A stretch of DNA of 47,928 bases from a virus, in the IMG/VR virus record IMGVR_UViG_3300025168_015140, positions 1 through 47,928 of that record; one strand, 5' to 3'. A program made the translations under genes and the position numbers. Positions 29,764 to 35,612 of this stretch are shown piece by piece; position 1 is the first letter of the stretch, and the number at the start of each line of letters is the position of its first letter. The notes beneath the pieces were generated by a model. That model did no database searches. It was not told the DNA's origin and saw nothing but the letters and a program-made list of their open reading frames with translations.

Positions 29764-30530
29764 TGAATATTAAACCAAAAGCTTTACTATTTGATATGGA
29801 TGGTACGCTTACTGATGCTAGAAAATTAATTACTGATGATGTGGTGTTGGCCCTGAGAGAGACTGTAATAGGGACCAAGAGACACTTAGTTACTGGATCT
29901 GATATATTAAAGGTTGAGGAGCAAATACCAACTCCTTTATTATTGTCATTGTTTGACAGAGTATATACTTGTAATGGCACCCGAGTTTATAATTGTAATA
30001 TAGATATGGACGATGAAAATCTGCCAATAGAACCTGAACTGATTCATAAAGTGACCTTGAGAGATCATTATTCTGAGGCTGATCTTAATCATATTATGAA
30101 TACACTTCTTAAGATTGCTGCCAACACACACACAAAGATTAAAACTGGAACATTTGTTGAGTGGCGAGATAGTCAAATTAATTTTTCTGTTCTGGGTAGA
30201 AACTGCACAACCTCACAACGAGAAGACTATGTGAAATGGGACAAGAAAAGCGGGGAAAGAAAAAAAATAGTAAACCAACTAAGAGAAGAGTTTCAGGGAT
30301 GGGGATTATCGTTTCGCCTAGGCGGACAAATTTCAATTGATGTTACTAGAGAGGGTTGGGATAAAACTTATGCTTTTAAAAATATGTTGGAAACACCAGA
30401 TCAATGTGTATTCTTCGGAGACAAGATATGTCCGGATGGAAATGATTTAGATATAGCAATGCATTGTGCTTATTATCACCTTGTAGATGATCCAGCGGAT
30501 CTTATTTTGAAATTACAGAACTACAAATGA
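29763..30530 (+). CDS. Eukaryotic-type phosphomannomutase-like HAD protein
   Basis: 255 residues, matching the about 250 of PMM2/Sec53 enzymes. The catalytic loop LLFDMDGTLTDARK has both Asp residues; LVTGSDILKVEEQ is motif II. GTFVEWRDSQINFSVLGRNCTTSQRE and GLSFRLGGQISIDVTREGWDKTYAF are the cap signature of eukaryotic-type PMM, and FFGDKICPDGNDLDIA is the Mg-binding motif. The enzyme interconverts mannose-6-P and mannose-1-P for GDP-mannose synthesis. A role in glycan modification of DNA or envelope is inferred. ATG 29763 overlaps the previous TGA. Confidence 0.85.
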   Translation: MNIKPKALLFDMDGTLTDARKLITDDVVLALRETVIGTKRHLVTGSDILKVEEQIPTPLLLSLFDRVYTCNGTRVYNCNIDMDDENLPIEPELIHKVTLRDHYSEADLNHIMNTLLKIAANTHTKIKTGTFVEWRDSQINFSVLGRNCTTSQREDYVKWDKKSGERKKIVNQLREEFQGWGLSFRLGGQISIDVTREGWDKTYAFKNMLETPDQCVFFGDKICPDGNDLDIAMHCAYYHLVDDPADLILKLQNYK

Positions 30531-30533
30531 TAA

Positions 30534-30749
30534 ATGGCTATTCTTATTCTACTGGTTGGTATTCTCTTAGCCCTTGTTTTGCCGGGTGGAACTTTGATGT
30601 TCATCATATGGCTGCGCTCAAGGCACGCAGAGAGGCAGAGAGAATTACTGAAGAAGATAAACAAAAAAAGAAAGTTAACTCTGCAAAGATTGCAGAGGGA
30701 ACAATATCGTTATATGCGTAGTAAAAAAAATAAAGGAGATAGAAAATGA
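30534..30749 (+). CDS. Small membrane protein with basic tail
   Basis: 71 residues. One helix (MAILILLVGILLALVLPGG plus LMFIIWL) is followed by a highly basic coiled tail (RSRHAERQRELLKKINKKRK). Overlaps the next small membrane protein. Function is unknown. Confidence 0.6.
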   Translation: MAILILLVGILLALVLPGGTLMFIIWLRSRHAERQRELLKKINKKRKLTLQRLQREQYRYMRSKKNKGDRK

Positions 30750-30889
30750 AATACCTTTTAATCGGTGCTACTATTATTAATGCGTCGCTTGGTTCTTATA
30801 ATATGATTTTTGCCAATATGTCTTGGGGTGTTTTTAATTTTGTTATTACCTCAGTGTGTTGTTATAGTCTTTTGCAGTTGGAGGATTGA
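30746..30889 (+). CDS. 47-residue membrane protein
   Basis: Two hydrophobic helices (YLLIGATIINASLGS, GVFNFVITSVCCYSLLQL). AAAGGAGAT lies at the ideal distance before ATG 30746, and the stop overlaps the next ATG (TGATG). Well supported as a real small gene. Confidence 0.65.
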   Translation: MKYLLIGATIINASLGSYNMIFANMSWGVFNFVITSVCCYSLLQLED

Positions 30890-31071
30890 TGAACTGCTTT
30901 CAAATCGAAGTCCGTGGCGTAACCTTTACAATCTGGGCACCTACTATTCAGGATGCCTTAGAAACCTTTATGATTGATATGGAGTTTTATGAGGTACCCA
31001 AAGACTTGGCAACCTATGGCGAGGCGGATATATCAGAAGAGATCTTTCCGGTTGAGTGTGGTGGATTTTAA
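30889..31071 (+). CDS. Hypothetical acidic protein
   Basis: 60 residues with GGAGG six bases upstream: MNCFQIEVRGVTFTIWAPTI ... Acidic, alpha/beta. TAATG overlap with the NifU-like gene. No family is recognised. Confidence 0.6.
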   Translation: MNCFQIEVRGVTFTIWAPTIQDALETFMIDMEFYEVPKDLATYGEADISEEIFPVECGGF

Positions 31072-31370
31072 TGAGTACAAAAGATAGCAATTTTAAAGAT
31101 AAGTTATTAAGTTTTGTCAAAGATGACATCAATCCGTCCCTAGCTGGACACGGTGGCTGGATAGAGGTCTATTCAATAAAGGAAGATACTGGAGTCATTG
31201 AATTAAGGATGGGTGGCGGATGTCAGGGCTGTGGGGCTAGCGCAGCAACCTTGCAACACGGAATCAGGACGGCCTTAATGGATGAGTTCACAGAGATAAA
31301 TGAAGTTTTAGATGTTACTGATCACGGTGCCGGAGAAAACCCTTTCTATATGGGCAATCCTTTTAAATAA
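31071..31370 (+). CDS. NifU C-terminal domain-like Fe-S scaffold
   Basis: 99 residues from ATG 31071. The pattern LLSFVKDDINPSLAGHGGWIEV ... GVIELRMGGGCQGCGASAATLQHGI is the Nfu/NifU scaffold domain with the Fe-S ligands C51 and C54. Nfu proteins carry 4Fe-4S clusters as homodimers and deliver them to target enzymes. Its presence with cysteine synthase and a glutaredoxin suggests the phage supports Fe-S enzymes of its own or the host's. Confidence 0.9.
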   Translation: MSTKDSNFKDKLLSFVKDDINPSLAGHGGWIEVYSIKEDTGVIELRMGGGCQGCGASAATLQHGIRTALMDEFTEINEVLDVTDHGAGENPFYMGNPFK

Positions 31371-31385
31371 AAAGTAAAATAAAAC

Positions 31386-31413
31386 TTGACTTCTCTTCTA
31401 AAGGTGATAATAT
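31386..31413 (+). promoter_or_regulatory. Sigma70-type promoter, family copy 4
   Basis: TTGACT (31386-31391), 16-base spacer, TAATAT (31408-31413) with extended TGA, followed by the shared GGGAGAGAGATATG start region. Confidence 0.85.
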
Positions 31414-31434
31414 AAGGTTGTAAGGGAGAGAGAT

Positions 31435-31908
31435 ATGAAGTTAGAGTCTGCTCTTAAAAAGGTTCGCAATCGTGCCAAAGCTGTCAATCGTGAGGTTATG
31501 ATTGAACAGAATGATTATCACAATAATAATCACCCCAAGGTTTATGTTCACTTTGAAGGCTCCAACCAGCTTATTTCATTCTGGACAAACAGCGACGGCA
31601 GCATTAGTTCTCCTCACGTCAAGCGTCAAGGTGATGAGTCCGACCCTCATACGGACTACTTCCCCGGTTGCTTTTATGACAACATTACGCAAGCACTCAA
31701 CTCGATTGCTCCGCTGCCTCCCAAATACCCGGTTGGCTCGCTGGTCCGCTTCAAGGATAACAAGCGCAACAACCGTTGGAAGTTGGCAGGCAAGGTTGCC
31801 TTGATAATCCAAGCCGAGGCTGGCGGCAACTACAAGGTTCAGTACGATGGTAGTGAAGATCGCTACAACCCCTTCTACGCCCAACGTGATATTGAGCGGG
31901 TATCATAA
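31435..31908 (+). CDS. Hypothetical protein with C-terminal SH3-like domain
   Basis: 157 residues behind a strong promoter. The N-terminal 90 residues (VYVHFEGSNQLISFWTNSDGS ... PHTDYFPGCFYDN) form an unknown alpha/beta domain. The C-terminal YPVGSLVRFKDNK ... WKLAGKVALIIQAEAGGNYKVQYDG is a typical SH3-like family domain. Codons are rich in C at the third position. High expression is likely. Confidence 0.65.
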   Translation: MKLESALKKVRNRAKAVNREVMIEQNDYHNNNHPKVYVHFEGSNQLISFWTNSDGSISSPHVKRQGDESDPHTDYFPGCFYDNITQALNSIAPLPPKYPVGSLVRFKDNKRNNRWKLAGKVALIIQAEAGGNYKVQYDGSEDRYNPFYAQRDIERVS

Positions 31909-31913
31909 AAAAC

Positions 31914-31941
31914 TTGACTCCTAGTCAATCCGTGATAATAT
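31914..31941 (+). promoter_or_regulatory. Sigma70-type promoter, family copy 5
   Basis: TTGACT (31914-31919), 16-base spacer ending AATCCGTGA, TAATAT (31936-31941) with extended TG, then AAGGAGAGAGCC before the ATG. Confidence 0.87.
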
Positions 31942-31960
31942 AAGTTATAAGGAGAGAGCC

Positions 31961-32275
31961 ATGGCTATCGCAAATCCCGAAGTAGAGTTTCACCTTCAAG
32001 ATTTTATTGGCGACTGTGCATCAATGCTCAGCGAGCACTACGATGCTAAGTTCCCGAATTTACCTCGTCCAGAGGTCAAGATCAAAGAGGGTGGCAAGTA
32101 TTACAAAGTCATCAAGTCGCAAGGTGAATACAACCAACACGTTTGGTTCTTCGTCAGTAAAGAGGACGGCTTGATTTGGAAGCCTGCTTCTTGGAAGGCT
32201 CCTGCTCGCAACTTCGCTCGTGGAAATATTCTTGAAGACAAAGCAAAAGACGTCATCGGCGTCTACGGAATCTAA
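31961..32275 (+). CDS. Conserved small phage protein
   Basis: 104 residues. GGKYYKVIKSQGEYNQHVWFF followed by KPASWKAPARNFARGNI is a pattern I recognise from small proteins of many phages (K-Y-x-K-[IV] ... V-W-x-F ... K-x-A-S-W-x-x-P-A). Their function is unknown. It has its own promoter copy and C-ending codons. Confidence 0.7.
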   Translation: MAIANPEVEFHLQDFIGDCASMLSEHYDAKFPNLPRPEVKIKEGGKYYKVIKSQGEYNQHVWFFVSKEDGLIWKPASWKAPARNFARGNILEDKAKDVIGVYGI

Positions 32276-32285
32276 AGGGACTATA

Positions 32286-32393
32286 ATGGTAAATTGGATG
32301 GAACCCTTGATGTTCTTGGCTGGCATCGCCACAGGAATGGTTGGCGGAGCACTTTTGAGTTTAGAGTACCCTATTTATTGGCTAACCTTTTAA
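32286..32393 (+). CDS. 35-residue membrane peptide
   Basis: MVNWMEPLMFLAGIATGMVG and a short tail form one membrane helix. AAAGGGA lies upstream, and GGAGG of the next gene follows its stop. Probably translated; function is unknown. Confidence 0.5.
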   Translation: MVNWMEPLMFLAGIATGMVGGALLSLEYPIYWLTF

Positions 32394-32403
32394 GGAGGAC
32401 TTA

Positions 32404-32613
32404 ATGCCTGAGAACAAGAAGCAATGGAAATGCAATTTCAAGCTTGAGATTATCAGCAAAGAGGGAGTATCACTAGATGATTTCAATGATTCCCTTGATA
32501 AGTTTGTTAGTGATTGGATTGATGTTATTCCAGATACAGGAACAGCAGCGCCGGAAAGTGCTATTGACTTCTGGCACGGCGGATTACATTTTCCACCAGA
32601 CAATGAAGAATAG
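32404..32613 (+). CDS. Hypothetical acidic protein
   Basis: 69 residues with AAGGAGG before the ATG. KCNFKLEIISKEGVSLDDFN then a Trp/His-containing end (DFWHGGLHFPPD). No family is recognised. Last gene before the tRNA region. Confidence 0.6.
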   Translation: MPENKKQWKCNFKLEIISKEGVSLDDFNDSLDKFVSDWIDVIPDTGTAAPESAIDFWHGGLHFPPDNEE

Positions 32614-32737
32614 AAATTAGGGAAACATAATGAAAAAATTAAACACACGACGACGATAAGCGTCAGGGTTAAACCCGAACCGATCTGGCAGGAAGCATAA
32701 AGAGCCAGCGTCCCTACCTTCAGTAACCACATACCTT

Positions 32738-32821
32738 TGAAGAGTTTCGTGTGGAAAACGGTTTGTAGGGTTAGAACACAAAACCAACAGGAATCCTCTC
32801 CAAAGGGGTGAAAACTCTTCA
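32738..32821 (+). ncRNA. Candidate structured RNA upstream of tRNA-Arg
   Basis: The stretch 32614-32826 has no convincing gene. TGAAGAGTTT (32738-32747) is a perfect inverted match to AAACTCTTCA (32812-32821), closing an 84-base element. Inside lie shorter possible stems (GGTTT/AAACC; CTCC/GGGG). It ends five bases before the tRNA. It may be a processed RNA, or a tRNA-cluster leader. No known family is recognised. Confidence 0.4.
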
Positions 32822-32826
32822 TATCT

Positions 32827-32903
<77 letters not shown>

Positions 32904-32922
32904 AAAGATTTTGAGGATATAA

Positions 32923-33480
32923 ATGAATAAAGATATTGATAGTAAAAAGCTACTGTACTCGAAGGGTAACAACGATGAGTGTTACACTCCTGACTATGGA
33001 GTTGAACCCATCCTTGAATACATTCCAGAGGGAGCAATCGTTTGGTGTCCCTTCGATGACCATACCAGTGAGTTTGTAAAGCAGATCTCTAAGCAGAATA
33101 CTGTAGTGGCTTCTCACATTGATGAGGGAAAAGACTTCTTTGAATATGAGCCCGAGGAATGGGATGTGATTATTTCTAATCCGCCCTTCACAAACAAACG
33201 TAAGTTTTTTGAGCGTGCTCTATCTTTTAATAAACCATTCGCTTTGATTATGACAAACACTTGGCTGAACGACTCAGCCCCCAAGCAGTTGTTCAAAGAT
33301 AGGGACCTACAGCTTTTGATGTTTGATAAGCGAATGAAGTTTGTTTCTCCTGATGGCAGAGATAATAATAAGATTACATTTAGTAGCAGTTATTATTGTT
33401 GGAACTTCTTACCCAAGCAGATCATTATGAAGGAATTAAATATTCCCAAAAAGGCTAAGAATGTTAAAAGTTCTCAGTAA
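32923..33480 (+). CDS. Adenine-N6 methyltransferase-like protein
   Basis: 185 residues. DVIISNPPFTNKRKFFERAL carries the NPPF motif IV of amino-methyltransferases. DECYTPDYGVEPILEYIP and IVWCPFDDHTSEFVK stand where the SAM-binding strand and loop lie. This family is frequent in phages, often annotated vaguely; the target (DNA, RNA or protein) is not known. It sits between tRNA-Arg and TilS, so an RNA target is possible. Confidence 0.7.
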   Translation: MNKDIDSKKLLYSKGNNDECYTPDYGVEPILEYIPEGAIVWCPFDDHTSEFVKQISKQNTVVASHIDEGKDFFEYEPEEWDVIISNPPFTNKRKFFERALSFNKPFALIMTNTWLNDSAPKQLFKDRDLQLLMFDKRMKFVSPDGRDNNKITFSSSYYCWNFLPKQIIMKELNIPKKAKNVKSSQ

Positions 33481-34063
33481 GCTGCCCAGAGAAATTGGTA
33501 TTGCCGTCTCAGGTGGGCCAGATTCTATGGCTATTTTGGATTTCCTTAATAATAATCACGAAGTGACAGCAGTCTATTTTGACCACGGTACAGATTTTGG
33601 AAAGAAGTGTAAAAGATTTGTAAAGAACTTTTGTGATAATAAAGATATCCCTCTTGTTATTGGTGTTAATTACAGTGGGTGTCCTTCGAAAAAATCTTTG
33701 GAAGAACATTGGAGAGATGAGCGTTATAAGTTCTTTCATAGTTTTGATATGCCAATTGTGACAGGGCATAACTTAGACGATGTGATTGAGTGGTTTTTGT
33801 TCTCTTCAATACACGGAAAGAGTAAAGTTATTCCGTATAACAACAAAAACGTTATTAGACCCTTTATCTCTACTTCTAAACGCTCGCTGGAAGACTGGTG
33901 TATTAGGAAGGAAGTTCCATTCCTCACAGATCCAGCAAACGCAGACAGAAAGTTTATGAGAAGCATTATCAGGCACGATATTATGCCTCACGCTCGGCTG
34001 GTAAATCCGGGCATGGAAAAAACATTTAAGAAACTTGTAGAAAAGGAGTATAATAACATCTGA
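33461..34063 (+). CDS. tilS: tRNA(Ile)-lysidine synthase-like PP-loop ATPase
   Basis: 200 residues, the N-terminal catalytic domain length; the C-terminal domains of long TilS are missing. PP-loop S17-GGPDS22; LEEHWRDERYKFF; VTGHNLDDVIEW; VIRPFISTSKRSLEDWC; PFLTDPANADRKFMRSIIRH. TilS converts C34 of tRNA-Ile(CAU) to lysidine so that it reads AUA as Ile. The next gene is a CAT-anticodon tRNA, its expected substrate. It overlaps the methyltransferase gene by 20 bases. Confidence 0.88.
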   Translation: MLKVLSKLPREIGIAVSGGPDSMAILDFLNNNHEVTAVYFDHGTDFGKKCKRFVKNFCDNKDIPLVIGVNYSGCPSKKSLEEHWRDERYKFFHSFDMPIVTGHNLDDVIEWFLFSSIHGKSKVIPYNNKNVIRPFISTSKRSLEDWCIRKEVPFLTDPANADRKFMRSIIRHDIMPHARLVNPGMEKTFKKLVEKEYNNI

Positions 34064-34073
34064 AAGGATTTCA

Positions 34074-34150
34074 AGGGGGATAGCTCAATTGGTTAGAGCA
34101 CTGGTCTCATAAACCATAGGTTCCGGGTTCAAGTCCCGGTCCCCCTACCA
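34074..34150 (+). tRNA. tRNA with CAT anticodon, probably Ile2 (lysidine)
   Basis: Acceptor AGGGGGA/TCCCCCT, anticodon arm TGGT-CTCATAA-ACCA with CAT, T-arm CCGGG-TTCAAGT-CCCGG, encoded CCA. A CAT tRNA can be Met or Ile2; adjacency to TilS favours Ile2. Confidence 0.93.
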
Positions 34151-34151
34151 C

Positions 34152-34227
34152 GCCCGAATAGCTCAATTGGTAGAGCAGCGGTTTTGTAAACCGAAGGTTG
34201 CGGGTTCAATTCCTGCTTTGGGCACCA
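34152..34227 (+). tRNA. tRNA-Thr (TGT)
   Basis: Acceptor GCCCGAA/TTTGGGC, anticodon loop TTTGTAA with TGT, T-arm GCGGG-TTCAATT-CCTGC, encoded CCA. One base after the previous tRNA. Confidence 0.93.
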
Positions 34228-34229
34228 TT

Positions 34230-34317
34230 GGAAGAGTGTCCGAGTGGTCGATGGTGAGGCACTAGAAATGCCTTGTACAGCGATGTACCGTGGGTTCGAA
34301 TCCCACCTCTTCCTCCA
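34230..34317 (+). tRNA. tRNA-Ser (AGA)
   Basis: Class II tRNA: acceptor GGAAGAG/CTCTTCC, anticodon arm AGGCA-CTAGAAA-TGCCT giving AGA, long variable arm GTACA-GCGA-TGTAC, T-arm GTGGG-TTCGAAT-CCCAC, CCA. A34 is rare for bacterial Ser tRNAs. Confidence 0.9.
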
Positions 34318-34343
34318 GCCTCACCTTCGGGTGGGGCTTTTTT
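34317..34343 (+). terminator. Rho-independent terminator after tRNA cluster
   Basis: Nine-bp stem AGCCTCACC/GGTGGGGCT with TTCG loop and T6; it begins at the last base of the tRNA-Ser CCA. Confidence 0.92.
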
Positions 34344-34390
34344 ATTTAACATTTCTTTTTTTGTGCCATAAACTCTCCATAGGAGTTTAA

Positions 34391-34879
34391 ATGTACAAAG
34401 AATTGATAAATGAAGTGCCGGACTTCCCAACTGAGGGAGTGTCTTTTAAAGATATTAGCCCCCTACTAAAGTCAGATCATTTTAATAAGGCTATTGAGGA
34501 TCTTGGTAAATCATTTGGTGATTTAAGCGATGTAGATTATTTTATAGGCGTTGACTCCAGAGGGTTTATTTTTGCATCAGCTTTATCTGTTATGTTTAAC
34601 AAGGGTCTTGTATTGATACGAAAAAAAGGAAAGTTACCTCCACCTGTTGTCAGTGAGTCTTACAGTTTAGAATATGGCAAAGACTCACTAGAGATCTCTC
34701 CGGGAACTGGAAATGTTATTTTGATTGATGATGTCTTGGCCACGGGCGGTACTTTAAGGGCAGCTATCAGCTTATGTGAAAAAGCAGGATATATTGTAAA
34801 AGACAGCGGAGTTCTTATCGATCTATCCTTTCTTCACGGAGATGAAATAAAAACTAAGAGTCTGATTACATATGAGTAA
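34391..34879 (+). CDS. apt: Adenine phosphoribosyltransferase
   Basis: 162 residues. VPDFPTEGVSFKDISPLL is the APRT start; IGVDSRGFIFASAL and RKKGKLPPPVVSESY are base-recognition and flexible loops; VILIDDVLATGGTL is the PRPP motif. It makes AMP from adenine and PRPP. AGGAG precedes the ATG. The next gene, an MTA/SAH nucleosidase, would produce its adenine, and the two overlap by eight bases, a strong functional link. Confidence 0.93.
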   Translation: MYKELINEVPDFPTEGVSFKDISPLLKSDHFNKAIEDLGKSFGDLSDVDYFIGVDSRGFIFASALSVMFNKGLVLIRKKGKLPPPVVSESYSLEYGKDSLEISPGTGNVILIDDVLATGGTLRAAISLCEKAGYIVKDSGVLIDLSFLHGDEIKTKSLITYE

Positions 34880-35435
34880 AAGAATAATTGTCTTATGTGC
34901 TTTACCAGAAGAGGCACAAGGTTTACTTGAAAAATACTTTCCAACCTTTTATACAGGAGTGGGGAAAGTAAATGCAGCGATGACAGCTACTCGTTGTATT
35001 ATAGAACACAACCCTGATCTTATTATTAATTTTGGAACTGCTGGCAGTAAAAATATTAAGAAGCACACTCTTGTTGATTGCACTAAATTTATCCAAAGAG
35101 ATATGGATATTAAAGAGTTGGGTTTTGAATTTGGAGTTACTCCATATGATGAAGTCCCATCAATATTGGAATTCAAGTCTGAAAATCCTCTGAATACTTT
35201 TAGCACTTGTGGAAGTGGCGATACGTTTGTAAGCGATATGTCCAAGGTTCCTGCTGATGTTGTTGACATGGAAGCTTACGCAATTGCTAAATGTTGTTAT
35301 CAAAACGATGTGGATTTTGTTTCCTTTAAATATATTACCGATGGAGCAGATGGAGAAGCCGCTAATGATTGGCTTGAAAACTGCGAAAAGGGTGCAAAAG
35401 AATTTTTAAAAATAATTGAACATTATTGTGAATAA
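34872..35435 (+). CDS. MTA/SAH nucleosidase-like protein
   Basis: 187 residues, shorter than the about 230 of cellular MTAN. YTGVGKVNAAMTATRCII, LIINFGTAGSKN, VVDMEAYAIAKCCYQND and FKYITDGADG match the PNP/UDP phosphorylase fold; the ME of VDMEAYA contacts ribose. It would release adenine from methylthioadenosine or S-adenosylhomocysteine, relieving product inhibition of methyltransferases, with APRT salvaging the adenine. Exact nucleoside is not certain. Confidence 0.85.
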   Translation: MSKRIIVLCALPEEAQGLLEKYFPTFYTGVGKVNAAMTATRCIIEHNPDLIINFGTAGSKNIKKHTLVDCTKFIQRDMDIKELGFEFGVTPYDEVPSILEFKSENPLNTFSTCGSGDTFVSDMSKVPADVVDMEAYAIAKCCYQNDVDFVSFKYITDGADGEAANDWLENCEKGAKEFLKIIEHYCE

Positions 35436-35612
35436 AAGTACTACCTATACCGTATAACAGATCGCTCCGAAGTGAGCGAACAAAACCAAATGTTTTGTAA
35501 ATTGAGTTACCCCTAAAATAAGTTGTTTTAACCACTAGTAGATCTGCTCTCAGATCTCAGTTGTTGATTAAAAGTTACATTAACTTTTTATATTTTCTTA
35601 GGAGGAAATATT
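35436..35612 (+). promoter_or_regulatory. Four-hairpin 5' leader of fibre gene
   Basis: Perfect small hairpins follow one another: TCGCTC/GAGCGA (about 35460-35479), ACAAAAC/GTTTTGT (about 35480-35500), GATCTG/CAGATC (about 35540-35557) and AAAGTTA/TAACTTT (about 35571-35589), then AGGAGGAAA and the ATG. TATAAC near 35454 may be a -10. The leader probably stabilises a highly expressed mRNA. Confidence 0.5.

Noticed and set aside
30527-30721. Overlapping 64-residue frame
   Set aside because: It is in another frame of the membrane protein at 30534, which has a typical membrane helix and basic tail.
32631-32660. Nine-codon frame MKKLNTRRR
   Set aside because: Too short to judge, and the region after it looks like structured non-coding RNA.
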